A stretch of 64,000 nt of DNA from Hygrophila difformis (taxonomy: Eukaryota; Streptophyta; Magnoliopsida; Lamiales; Acanthaceae), in assembly GCA_030278955.1 (NCBI GenBank), contig JAOANR010000008.1, forward strand, positions 44,437,301 through 44,501,300. The letters are read 5' to 3'. The notes below the pieces were generated by a model. That model was not told where the DNA came from. It saw only the letters and a program-made list of their open reading frames with translations, and did no database searches. The translations under genes and the position numbers were made by a program. Of this stretch, positions 33,346 to 45,786 are shown piece after piece; within the stretch, counting starts at the first letter, position 1, and the number at the start of each line of letters is the position of its first letter.

Positions 33346-36300
33346 GACCACTAACGAGGCAGTCTCAATAATCGTAGGACCACTAACGAGGCAGTCCAAA
33401 TAAAGGGAGACCACTAACGAGGCAGTCTCAAAGATAATGATAGCATGAAGATCGGCTCAGCCTAGTGAACGGGATTTTTCGAAAGTTCGTATTTCAATGT
33501 TATCAAAATATTCGATATCGCGTTTCGTAGTTCGAGTTTTCTCAAGTTCGAAAAATCCGATTCGACGCAGTATACGCCTTTCTTAATTAAAAATTCATCT
33601 TTACACCAAAAATTATGAAATTTGCACCGTAGCTCGAAAACACACTCACGAACAACTTTCATGTTTTAAGGTTTTGGAAATAAGGTTTCGAAGTGAGTCA
33701 AAATTTGAGTTCTTTACAAAAGATAATTTCTGTCTCAAAAACTAATTTCGTCACAGGTTCGTGCGACGCCGATTAAAAATTCATTTCAAAGCCAATTGAT
33801 CCGAAAGTTTTACAGGAGATGCACAACACATTAAGGAACAATTTTCATGTTTTAAGAATTTGAAAATAATAAATTTTAGATGCTCAAAAATCGACCACAA
33901 CACACTGTTCACGCGCGGACTCCAAAGGGGTTTTAAAACAGTTCCTGAATTCGACCAATTTGACATACCAAATGAACTCCACAATCCATGAAAGTTTATA
34001 TGCATAATCTAGACACAATTATCTGCAACTTTTGTTTAGAAATGCAAAGTTGAATCATTCTAAAAACGGGTGAAAAACATGCATCAAGTCGAATAAGAAA
34101 ATCTGTCAACAGTTTCAAACGTTCGGTTTGTCACAGAAAGTTTACGGCGAGATTTGGAATAGCAAATCTTAATGTCAATGGCTGAAATTTGGAAACAAGA
34201 TATATTAAAGTCTTAGGAACAAAATCTATGTTGAAAAGTTTTCGGTTTGAATTCCCGAAGGTCGAGTTTTAGGCGAGTTTTTGAAATTTGACAAAAATAG
34301 GGTTTTTGAAAATCGATTTTTGTTACGGGTCATTGGAAGGGATTTCCGGATGTCCTAAGGTCGCGACGAACGGCCAACTTCTCCGATCGCTTTTTGTTCG
34401 TTCCCCGACGTGAAATCGTAGCAAAGGAAGATGGTGTCATACCCCCTAATTTTTCGTGCATTTTTGTAAACTTTTGAACTACGTTATGGCTTGATCCCTT
34501 TACCGGGTACGTAGGCAGCTTAGAAGTTTTAATTCTAAGTTCAGTCACAACATAATAAAACAAACACAAGACCCTTAGCACGAGACGAGAAAAGCCGAAA
34601 CACAACTTCGAGGACGAAGTTGATTCTTAAGGAGGGTAGACTGTAATACCCGAGAATTTCTAACATAAAATAAAACAATAATTAAATAAATAAATAATAA
34701 ATAAAATGAATACTATAAATAAATAAACCAATCCAGCAAATAAAAGAAATAAATAAAGATAAGGAAATGAGAAATGAGATTTTTACTTAAAAAGGAATTG
34801 AAGGAATTTAATTCAATAAAAGGATGGATAAATGGTACACCAAAACCCGACACTAATGAACTCGAGTATTCGAGTCCAAAACATCCAATTAGACTGAGAA
34901 TAAAATTAGAGAGAAAGTATGAACCCGAATATACCCCGGAAATCGGAATTCGGGAGCATAGAGGGATAGGAACCCGAAAGAGAGGCGGAAAAGCACGACG
35001 GATCGCACGACCCGCCCGGACCGAAGTCCAGGCGAAGTCGGCGCGGTGGCCGCGCGGTAAAGGAGGTTCAGCGCGCCACGACCGCGCCACCCCACAGATT
35101 CGGTTGTTGCGTGAATCTCTCGCCCGAACGCGGATTTTTCGACTTTCGGTTGAACATCTCTCGACTCCAGACCTTTAGGTCGGTCGTGGACGCCCTAGGG
35201 ATTGAGAATTCTATAAATAAGCCCCTTGGGAGCCCCGAACAAGTTTACGAAACCCTACAACATTCTATACGTTCGAAACCCTAAATCCGGAGTCGTCGGA
35301 GGCACGAAACCAAGACGAACGCTGTTGGACGAGTTTCTCTACAGATCTCCATAGTCGTGGTAAGTCTCGGTCCAATCTTTATTCAATAAACGATTCGAAA
35401 ACGAATCCTAATCATCTCCTTTTTCTTTCTACACCCCCAGAACCCGACGAACGGAGAGGAGAAACGGTGATCTGGAAGCCACGCCTCCGAATTGGACATT
35501 CCCGACGTTCATAGACACTGTAAGTTAACTCTTACATGGTTTTGGGATGAATTAAAACATTCAAACTAAAAGATTAACATGAAACCGAAATTCTGTCAAC
35601 TATTACGTTCTACCGACGCAACAGAATTGTTGAATTTTTCCGAACCTTAAAACGAACTCAAACGGAAAAACTTAAAACACGAAAAACGTTCCTAAGACTT
35701 AGACCTAGCTACTGTAAAAATTTGAGAATTTTTGGAGTTGATTTGATATTTGAAAACCCGTCGAAACCGAACTGTTTAATTCTAGATCTTGAAATCTTGG
35801 ACAGAACTTAGGAATGATCTTGATCACGTTTTTGACATAGGATCTAGGCTGTTTTAGATCTTTGGCCGAACATGAAAGTTGTAGATAAATGTCTTAAGGT
35901 GATCCCTGTTAAATTTCATTAAATTTGGAGTTGAATTGATGTAGTAGAATGTGAAATTTGTAAACTGCGACACTTTGAACTCGGACAGATTTCTTGTTAT
36001 GCGAAAATTGGCGATTTTGACCTACTTAGGTATCTCGGATTGAAAAAGTTAAAACACGAAAGTTGTAGATCTTGATGTTTCCGAGTCAGATATGAAATTT
36101 TGGAATTTTCGGAATTAAATCTGATTTTAGACGAATTTTGGAGTAAACTGTGATTTACCGAAACGAAATTTTGAAATCTTGTTGAAACATGGAATTAACC
36201 TTTAGGGTTGAAACGAATTGAGATATTGTTTCTAAATTTATACAATGGAAGGCAGATTTTAAAAACTAAATCCCCTTACAAACTTGATAAATTAAAATTA

Positions 36301-36966
36301 GGGGTGAGTGCTCTGCAGGGTGCCCCCTAACGATTCACTTCGTGCCGTAATGGACGATGGTGACCCCGCGCGCTATACTTGAAATGTGATATTGCCAAAA
36401 CGGCGAAACTTAGAGCCTACACTCTCGTGAATATCCGTATGGGTTTCCCGAGGCTCCGGAGTGGTACTGGGTATGGCTGATACGGCTGCGGCCGCCGGGC
36501 TACCGGCTAAACTTGTTGACATCGCGATTTTTATCGTGAAACTTTGAAATACCAAATCGGGAATGTAATGGGGATTCTAAATTAAATTAAACTAGATTAA
36601 ATGATATTGTTGTCAAAGTAAATTATTTAAATACTTTATTTAAATTATAGCTATTATCTTGAACCATGTGATATGTGTTATTAAATAGAGCCTGAGATAG
36701 ATTGTGCTATATGATATGGATTATATGAAATCAAATATTATGTTATTATCATGCTTTTGTTAAATTATTAAAGTTATGGCTTTTAAACCCTACGATCATG
36801 CATGTGTTAACTTAGTCAGCAATTTTGCTGATCAAAACCATTTTTATTCCTTTCTTTACAGAATATATCGAATGAGCATGTGTGAGCACGAATCATGCAT
36901 GGGATTTTGGGAACTTTTATTTTGCTTTTAAATTTCGTACTTAGACTATATTATGAACGGGCCTGT

Positions 36967-39900
36967 TGTAACACCCCGGATTTGATAACCCAGGCCGAGG
37001 TGTTACCGCCGCACCTCCCTAGCAAGACACGGTTTCTCCGAGCTTGCTAAAGAGATGCAAGGCTATAGGTGTTGGAAAAAGTCTTAAAAGTAAGTCCGGA
37101 ATTACTTAAAAATAATAATGTAGTATCATCCATACATGATAAAAATAAATAGTTGCAGCGGAAATTTAAATATGGGCCGACATGGCCAAAACTCGGGTCA
37201 ACAAGCCCGTATGCGAGTCATGTAAAATGAATAACTAAATGTCCGAAGTAATCCCCCGATGCATGATCATGCTCCGTACTCTGTAATGGAAAAATAAATA
37301 ACAGGTTTTATCAGTATATAAAATACTGAGTAAGTTACTTCCTAACGTAACGATAAAGGGGTTTTAAAAAGATTATTTAATTAATTTAAAACTTATACTT
37401 TTACTCAGGCTCAAATTTAAATATTAAAAATTCGTAATCTTACTTGCAGCGGAAAACATGATTTATTTATTCAAGACGAGAGTACAAAAATTAAAGGACT
37501 TAATTTAAAAGCGTAATCTAAAAGCATAATTTAATAACATTATTTAAATTCATAATTTAAAAACATGGTAAATAGGATTTAAGCATAATTAAACGCTCAC
37601 ACAAGTCTTTTATATATTATTTTTTTTTTATCCCGTAAACTAAGAAGAGGACACCACACAAGGGAGATCACTAACGAGGCAATCTCAATAGTCGTAACCA
37701 GATAGCCGGTGAACCGGCGGCCGCAGCCATATCAGTATTGACTGCCGTTTTGGCGAGCCATGTATATCTACCGTCAATTTGACAGGCGTGTATATCAACT
37801 GCCCTTTGACAGGCCTTTCAAGCGGTTTCACTGCCACTCGGGCAGGCCGTGTATTTCTCACTGCCGAATTGGCAGGCCATGTGCACAACTGCCGTTTTGG
37901 CATAGTAAGGAGACCACTAACGAGGCAGTCTCAAAAAGATAGTAGGACCATTAACGAGGCGATCCAAAAATAATGATAGCATGAAGATCGGCTCAGCCTA
38001 GTGAACGGGATTTTTCAAAAGTTCGTATTTCAATGTTATCAAATGATCGATATCGCGTTTTCATAGTTCGAGTTTTCTCAAGTTCGAAAAAATCCTATTC
38101 GTGGCAGTTTACGTCTTTCTTAATTAAAAATTCGTCTTTTCACCAAAAATTCTGAAATTTTTACAGTAGTTCAAAAACACACACATGAACAACTTTCATG
38201 TTTTAAGATTTTGGAAATAAGGTTCCGAACTGAGTCGAAATTCGAGTTCATTGCAAAGAATAATTTCTGTCTTAAAACTGGTTCCGTCGCAGGTTCGTGC
38301 AACGCCGATTAAAAATTCATTTCAAAACCAATCGATCCAAAATTTTTACAGGAGCTACAAAACACATTAAGGAACAAATTTCATGTTTTAAGAATTTGGA
38401 AATAATGAATTTTAGATGCTCAAAGATCGACCACAACACGCTGTACACGCGCGGACTCCGAAGGGGTTTTAAAACAGTTCTGAAATTTGGCCATTTTGAC
38501 ATATCAAATGAACTCTAAAATTTATGAAATTTTATACACATAATCTAGACATAATTTCCTACAACCTTTGTTTAGAAATGCAAAGTTGAATCATTCTTTA
38601 AACGGGTGAAAAATATGCATCAAGTCGGGTCATAAAAACTGTCAGGATTCCAGATTTGGCGATTCAACTTTTGACGACTTTTTGGCATATCAAACGTAGT
38701 TCAAAAATTATGAAATTTTTCAGGGATAAACTAGACACCATCATCCACAACTTTTATGTTTTCACCCAAGATTAGTTTTGACCATAAAGGATCGAAAAAT
38801 GCACAACAAGTTCGACTACGTAATCTGTCCAGTTTACCGTTAAATCACAGTCCGCTTCCGAGGGTTTTCGAGTATGCAAACGTTAACGAAAATGCGTGAA
38901 ATTTTACGGACACAACATTTAGACAGTTAGCTACAACATTCGTTTTGACATAAAAGTTTAGTTTTGAAAGATTCCATTAGAAAAACATCAAAGAAGTTCA
39001 ACGCTCCAATCTGTCATCAGTTTCGATTTTGGGAGAAAACGCAGAGTAAACCAGATTCGATTTCGGGGGTCAAATGTTAATTAAAACTCTTGAAATTTTG
39101 ACACAAACTAGATTATGGTCTTAGGAACAAAGTTCATGTTTTGGCCAATCCGTTTTAAACACTCGAAAGGGTCGAACTCATGAGGTTTCCGAAACTGCAC
39201 GGATTGGGGTTTTTAAGTTCCGATTTTTACGTTTTTGTTTAGATCCATTGATTTGTTCGATTTTAGTCACCCAAAATTGAAACTCAAGGAACCAACTTAC
39301 AGTATTAGAGTTTAGGATCATCACAGGGCTCTCTCGGGTTGTCTAGGGTCGCGACGAGCGGGTATCTTTCACCGATCTCCTTCTTCTTCGCCCTCGAAGT
39401 GAACTCGTACGAAAATTTCGATGTTAGATTCGAAATTATTGCATTATAGACGAATATTAAAGCTGTAATACACCTTACCAATGATCTAAGGACTGCGATC
39501 CTTGATCTACACGTCTCTACGGTCGTCGATGGTTGCCGGAAACTCGTCGGAAGGTCGCCGGAGAGTCGTCGGGTAGGTGTTTGGCTTTGGGGAGAGTTTA
39601 AGAGTGAAGAGGAGGGTTTGAAGACTGATGAATGGGTAGGAGATCAACCCTAAATCGCCCCTAAAGCCTTTCCCCCGACCGGGATTGACTTACCTTAATC
39701 GGAGGTCGAAATTTAGGTAATAAAATCGCCATAATCGCGCAAGGCAGCTGGCCCTGAGTCATGGCGCGGTCTTGGCGCGTCCCCGCGCGGGGACCGCGCG
39801 GCTCCTGTCTGGAACGGTCAGCGAAATCGCAAAATTTGTAACTGTCAGACTTGGCGCAATTTTGTGCCATTCCTCCAATTCTGGCGCACGCAATCATTTT

Positions 39901-40355
39901 GCGCCAAACCTGTTCCATTTCTTTTGGGCTCGATTCTCCGGGTCATTCTCGAATTATAAATTCTTATCTTAAATTTATCTCGTCTCGAATTAACCCCGTA
40001 TTCAAAATCTTGAGTGCGTTGCGTTTGGATTCGTCGGCTTCTAATTCGTCGTCTTTTGACTCCCGTGTAACAATTTATCTAATTAAATTATTTCCGACTT
40101 CACCGGTTCCTGGAATTAAAATTCTTTTCTTTCTTGAATTTAGTTCCAATTCTTTTGACTCGATTCATGGAATATCTCCGGGCTTCCTTTCCCTCCTTTA
40201 TTCCATTTTGAATTTTTGAATCTATCGGCGTTTCATTTCCGAGCATAATTTATTGTGGTAAATTATTTTCTTCTTCTCGGAGATATTTCAACCTTGGTTT
40301 GATTAAGAACTAAGTTTTATTCCTTTGGACGCCGATAAAAATCCCGGGTATTACA
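36967..40355 (-). repeat. Element B 3' LTR (left copy)
   Basis: It runs from TGTAACACCCCGG to GGGTATTACA on the + strand, 3,389 bp. In element sense it has a CpG cassette (39755-39815), donor-like sites at 39478 and 39300, hairpin TCAGTAT-ATAAA-ATACTGA (37311-37329) and acceptor CCATTACAG (AG at 37281-37282). It contains the small-hairpin array at 37738-37905. The ORFs at 38297-38518 and 39851-40219 also occur in the other LTR and look like chance frames. Confidence 0.93.
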
Positions 40356-40562
40356 GTCTACCCCCCTTAAGAATCAACTTCGTCCCCGAAGTTGCGCCCT
40401 CACTTTCTTTTGGGCTCAATTTAATGTTGGGGTATCTCCATCTACTTTCCTTAAGGATAAACGTCTTCCACAAGAAATTAATTCCATTCCTTTGAATGTG
40501 AATTAAATTTCTCGGGTGTTACATCCTCTACCCCTTAGGAATCAACTTCGTCCTCGAAGTTG
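40356..40562 (-). promoter_or_regulatory. Tandem polypurine modules of element B (P3 and P2)
   Basis: Two hairpin-purine-TG modules lie 168 bp apart. P2 has hairpin CAACTTCG-AGGA-CGAAGTTG (40543-40562), a purine tract and TGTAACACCC (start at 40523). P3 has the same stem with loop GGGA (40375-40394), a purine tract and TGTAATACCC (start at 40355). The target duplication shows that B begins at the P3 version. Confidence 0.75.
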
Positions 40563-40800
40563 GGCGTTAGCTCCTTGCGAGCTCGGACATTGTTTGGTTG
40601 CGTGATAGTATTAATGTGTGTTGTTGTTTGTTATTATTTGACTGAACTCAGAATTGAAATTTCCAAGTTGCCTACGTACCCTGTGAAGGGATCAAGTCAT
40701 TACGTAGTTCAAAACAATTTGAACTTGTTTATTTTTGATTGGATACAATTCGTCGAGTCGAACTCAACAATAAATGCAGTTATCAATGCTTGAAAACTTC

Positions 40801-41862
40801 TTACGGTTGCTTGGGCCGAGTGGTCACGTCCTCTCTCCTGTTTATGTTTTCTATTCGCGTCCGACAGTCACGCAGCTGATGACCATGTCGACCGCACCGA
40901 AGGCATGCCCCTGGCTGAGGACATCCTCTCGCATAGTGTGGTTTACCACACTTTGGACATGGTGGCGCATAGTCACCATGGTTGAAGACTATCCCCTTGT
41001 TTCGTCCATTGTCGTTTTGATGTGGTTGGTTCGAGTTTCTACGGACATGGTCCTTATTCCTCTTGTATCCTCCTTGTGGTCCTTGGTTAGTCCCATCTAC
41101 CGATTTTCGTTTCAGTCCTTGAACTCGTGCAACCGCTACTGCACGATCATACACAGCTTGTAGGTCAGGGTAGTGCTCACCCGTGATCACCTCTCTAATA
41201 GATAGGTTCAGTCCCAACTCGAACTTCTGTGCCTTCTCTACATCAGTTGGCACCAGTCTCGGTGCGAACCGCACCAACTCCTTGAAACGGTTATAGTATT
41301 CTTGGACCGTTTTTCCTCCTTGTCTCAGTGTCAGAAATTCCTCGTACATGGCGGCCTTCGTGCTCATGGGATAAAAATGATCCCTAAGTAGACCCGTGAA
41401 TTCTGACCATGTGTAGGGCTCGTCGTACTCCGCCAGTTTCCCTTGGGTGGCATGCCACCATTCATCCGCCTCGCCTCCTAAGTAGTATGAGGCTACGTGG
41501 ACCTTTTCCCCTTCGGGACACTTTACGGCGTTCAACAGCTTATCGAACGTCCGTATCCATTCCTCTAGCTGAGCCGGGTCCTCTTCGCCGGCGTAGTGGG
41601 GTGGTTGGTAAGGGTTTACCAAGGCTAAGTAGTTGACCCGGGTTACCGGTGGTGGTACACCCGCTTGTGCACGTTGCACTTCAGCATTTCCTAATACTAC
41701 GAGAACTTCCTCGACAGTCCTTAGACGCTCCTCCATATTGTTGGGAACATGAGGCACTCGCCCTCCTACGTTCTGAGGGATCTCATTATTGTTCGGTGTG
41801 TTGGGGAGTTCAGCGTTAGTGTTGTTTGGAATTTCCTTTCTCGATTTTCCCTTAGGTGCCAT
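40801..41862 (-). CDS. gag: Element B Gag, intact ORF
   Basis: This is a 353-residue Gag and the only gene in the element. The N-terminus is MAPKGKSRKEIP, with a Retrotrans_gag core at about residues 75-210 (NYLALVNPYQPPHYAGEED, VASYYLGGEADEWWHAT, LRDHFYPMSTKAAMYEEF, TVQEYYNRFKELVRFAP). Two zinc knuckles lie at about 305-340: CPKCGKPHYARGC (C-x2-C-x3-H-x4-C) and CLRCGRHGHQLRDC (classical C-x2-C-x4-H-x4-C). It would assemble into virus-like particles and bind element RNA. The MAPKGK start lies about 520 bases from the primer site and matches A and D. An intact ORF in a pol-less element suggests that Gag is still useful, in cis or for packaging. Confidence 0.93.
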   Translation of the reverse strand: MAPKGKSRKEIPNNTNAELPNTPNNNEIPQNVGGRVPHVPNNMEERLRTVEEVLVVLGNAEVQRAQAGVPPPVTRVNYLALVNPYQPPHYAGEEDPAQLEEWIRTFDKLLNAVKCPEGEKVHVASYYLGGEADEWWHATQGKLAEYDEPYTWSEFTGLLRDHFYPMSTKAAMYEEFLTLRQGGKTVQEYYNRFKELVRFAPRLVPTDVEKAQKFELGLNLSIREVITGEHYPDLQAVYDRAVAVARVQGLKRKSVDGTNQGPQGGYKRNKDHVRRNSNQPHQNDNGRNKGIVFNHGDYAPPCPKCGKPHYARGCPQPGACLRCGRHGHQLRDCRTRIENINRREDVTTRPKQP

Positions 41863-42379
41863 TTTCTGTTATCAACGCACGTGAAGATGAGTTTCTAATC
41901 TAAGGTAAGTTAGCGTTCCAGAAAATCTATAAGATAGGATTGGCAAGAGGTAATGTATGGAAGAATGCTAAAGTTAGGTGATCAAATTCTAGGACTAGGG
42001 CACAACAAGTCTTAAGCAAGCGCTCCTAAATAAAGGTCATGTCGGATTCTAAGATAAGAGTATTATTTAGCATTGATAATTCATAAAAAAAATTAGCGCA
42101 AATATTAATGGATGTATGCCATGCGGTGCAATGTTATCCCAACCCCGAAAAAAATATTTTCGTGAATTTAAAAAAAATTTGTTGGAAAAATTTTCTATGC
42201 ATATGTAAATATTTTCCATGGGTTTAAAATACATTTTTGTTCCATGGAAATAAAATTTAAAATTTAAAGATAATAATAATGGTACTTAAAAATTTAAGAA
42301 TAATATTAATATTTGTTTAAAAATCCTTGGGCCTCTATATTGGCCAAAAATAATAATAATAATTTAAAAATACTTCCGG

Positions 42380-42391
42380 GCTCTGACACCA
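42380..42391 (-). promoter_or_regulatory. Primer-binding site of element B, one mismatch
   Basis: The - strand reads TGGTGTCAGAGC; A and D have TGGTATCAGAGC, the exact complement of the 3' end of initiator tRNA-Met. It is three bases inside the 5' LTR. The single A-to-G change would leave a G-U pair with the primer tRNA. Confidence 0.9.
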
Positions 42392-42394
42392 CTT

Positions 42395-45300
42395 TGTAAC
42401 ACCCCGGATTTGATAACCCAGGCCGAGGTGTTACCGCCGCACCTCCCTAGCAAGACACGGTTTCTCCGAGCTTGCTAAAGAGATGCAAGGCTATAGGTGT
42501 TGGAAAAAGTCTTAAAAGTAAGTCCGGAATTACTTAAAAATAATAATGTAGTATCATCCATACATGATAAAAATAAATAGTTGCAGCGGAAATTTAAATA
42601 TGGGCCGACATGGCCAAAACTCGGGTCAACAAGCCCGTATGCAAGTCATGTAAAATGAATAACTAAATGTCCGAAGTAATCCCCCGATGCATGATCATGC
42701 TCCGTACTCTGTAATGGAAAAATAAATAACAGGTTTTATCAGTATATAAAATACTGAGTAAGTTACTTCCTAACGTAACGATAAAGGGGTTTTAAAAAGA
42801 TTATTTAATTAATTTAAAACTTATACTTTTACTCAGGCTCAAATTTAAATATTAAAAATTCGTAATCTTACTTGCAGCGGAAAACATGATTTATTTATTC
42901 AAGACGAGAGTACAAAAATTAAAGGACTTAATTTAAAAGCGTAATCTAAAAGCATAATTTAATAACATTATTTAAATGCATAATTTAAAAACATGGTAAA
43001 TAGGATTTAAGCATAATTAAACGCTCACACAAGTCTTTTATATATTATTTTTTTTTTTTTATCCCGTAAACTAAGAAGAGGACACCACACAAGGGAGATC
43101 ACTAACGAGACAATCTCAATAGTCGTAACCAGATAGCCGGTGAACCGGCGGCCGCAGTCATATCAGTATTGACTGCCGTTTTGGCGAGCCATGTATATCT
43201 ACCGTCAATTTGACAGGCGTGTATATCAACTGCCCTTTGACAGGCCTTTCAAACGGTTTCACTGCCACTCGGGCAGGCCGTGTATTTCTCACTGCCGAAT
43301 TGGCAGGCCATGTGCACAACTGCCGTTTTGGCATAGTAAGGAGACCACTAACGAGGCAGTCTCAAAAAGATAGTAGGACCACTAACGAGGCGATCCAAAA
43401 ATAATGATAGCATGAAGATCGGCTCAGCCTAGTGAACGGGATTTTTCAAAAGTTCGTATTTCAATGTTATCAAATGATCGATATCGCGTTTTCATTGTTC
43501 GAGTTTTCTCAAGTTCGAAAAAATCCTATTCGTGGCAGTTTACGCCTTTCTTAATTAAAAATTCGTCTTTTCACCAAAAATTCTGAAATTTTTACAGTAG
43601 TTCAAAAACACACACATGAACAACTTTCATGTTTTAAGATTTTGGAAATAAGGTTCCGAATTGAGTCGAAATTCGAGTTCATTGCAAAGAATAATTTCTG
43701 TCTTAAAACTGGTTCCGTCGCAGGTTCGTGCAACGCCGATTAAAAATTCATTTCAAAACCAATCGATCCAAAATTTTTACAGGAGCTACAAAACACATTA
43801 AGGAACAAATTTCATGTTTTAAGAATTTGGAAATAATGAATTTTAGATGCTCAAAGATCGACCACAACACGCTGTACACGCGCGGACTCCGAAGGGGTTT
43901 TAAAACAGTTCTGAAATTTGGCCATTTTGACATATCAAATGAACTCTAAAATTTATGAAATTTTATACACATAATCTAGACATAATTTCCTACAACCTTT
44001 GTTTAGAAATGCAAAGTTGAATCATTCTTTAAACGGGTGAAAAATATGCATCAAGTCGGGTCATAAAAACTGTCAGGATTCCAGATTTGGCGATTCAAAT
44101 TTTGACGACTTTTTGGCATATCAAACGTAGTTGAAAAATTATGAAATTTTTCAGGGATAAACTAGACACCATCATCCACAACTTTTATGTTTTCACCCAA
44201 GATTAGTTTTGACCATAAAGGATCGAAAAATGCACAACAAGTTCGACTACGTAATCTGTCCAGTTTACCGTTAAATCACAGTCCGCTTCCGAGGGTTTTT
44301 GAGTATGCAAACGTTAACGAAAATGCGTGAAATTTTACGGACACAACATTTAGACAGTTAGCTACAACTTTCGTTTTGACATAAAAGTTTAGTTTTGAAA
44401 GATTCCATTAGAAAAACATCAAAGAAGTTCAACGCTCCAATCTGTCATCAGTTTCGATTTTGGGAGAAAACGCAGAGTAAACCAGATTCGATTTCGGGGG
44501 TCAAATGTTAATTAAAACTCTTGAAATTTTGACACAAACTAGATTATGGTCTTAGGAACAAAGTTCATGTTTTGGCCAATCCGTTTTAAACACTCGAAAG
44601 GGTCGAACTCATGAGGTTTCCGAAACTGCACGGATTGGGGTTTTTAAGTTCCGATTTTTACGTTTTTGTTTAGATCCATTGATTTGTTCGATTTTAGTCA
44701 CCCAAAATTGAAACTCAAGGAACCAACTTACAGTATTAGAGTTTAGGATCATCACAGGGCTCTCTTGGGTTGTCTAGGGTCGCGACGAGCGGGTATCTTT
44801 CACCGATCTCCTTCTTCTTCGCCCTCGAAGTGAACTCGTACGAAAATTTCGATGTTAGATTCGAAATTATTGCATTATAGACGAATATTAAAGCTGTAAT
44901 ACACCTTACCAATGATCTAAGGACTGCGATCCTTGATCTACACGTCTCTACGGTCGTCGATGGTTGCCGGAAACTCGTCGGAAGGTCGCCGGAGAGTCGT
45001 CGGGTAGGTGTTTGGCTTTGGGGAGAGTTTAAGAGTGAAGAGGAGGGTTTGAAGACTGATGAATGGGTAGGAGATCAACCCTAAATCGCCCCTAAAGCCT
45101 TTCCCCCGACCGGGATTGACTCACCTTAATCGGAGGTCGAAATTTAGGTAATAAAATCGCCATAATCGCGCAAGGCAGCTGGCCCTGAGTCATGGCGCGG
45201 TCTTGGCGCGTCCCCGCGCGGGGACCGCGCGGCTCCTGTCTGGAACGGTCAGCGAAATCGCAAAATTTGTAACTGTCAGACTTGGCGCAATTTTGTGCCA

Positions 45301-45786
45301 TTCCTCCAATTCTGGCGCACGCAATCATTTTGCGCCAAACCTGTTCCATTTCTTTTGGGCTCGATTCTCCGGGTCATTCTCGAATTATAAATTCTTATCT
45401 TAAATTTATCTCGTCTCGAATTAACCCCGTATTCAAAATCTTGAGTGCGTTGCGTTTGGATTCGTCGGCTTCTAATTCGTCGTCTTTTGACTCCCGTGTA
45501 ACAATTTATCTAATTAAATTATTTCCGACTTCACCGGTTCCTGGAATTAAAATTCTTTTCTTTCTTGAATTTAGTTCCAATTCTTTTGACTCGATTCATG
45601 GAATATCTCCGGGCTTCCTTTCCCTCCTTTATTCCATTTTGAATTTTTGAATCTATCGGCGTTTCATTTCCGAGCATAATTTATTGTGGTAAATTATTTT
45701 CTTCTTCTCGGAGATATTTCAACCTTGATTTGATTAAGAACTAAGTTTTATTCCTTTGGACGCTGATAAAAATCCCGGGTATTACA
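42395..45786 (-). repeat. Element B 5' LTR (right copy)
   Basis: It is 3,392 bp with the same content as the left copy, including the hairpin at 42739-42757, the array at 43170-43335 and the CpG cassette at 45187-45245. It is directly followed by the duplicated CCTGT. Confidence 0.93.

Larger units (their letters stand above)
36967..45786 (-). mobile_element. Element B: young gag-only (TR-GAG-like) LTR retrotransposon
   Basis: It is a complete 8,820-bp insertion flanked by CCTGT (36962-36966 and 45787-45791). On the - strand it reads 5' LTR (45786-42395), primer site, intact gag, polypurine modules, 3' LTR (40355-36967). By eye the two 3.4-kb LTRs differ at about 17 substitutions and one T-run length, so the insertion is recent. 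The 2-kb interior has no room for pol. It must have been mobilised by enzymes in trans. Confidence 0.94.

Noticed and set aside
37760..37942. Conserved small ORF (MYIYRQFDRR...) seen in several LTRs
   Set aside because: It is a reading frame through the small-hairpin array. Its recurrence reflects LTR copies, and no start context or protein feature supports a gene.
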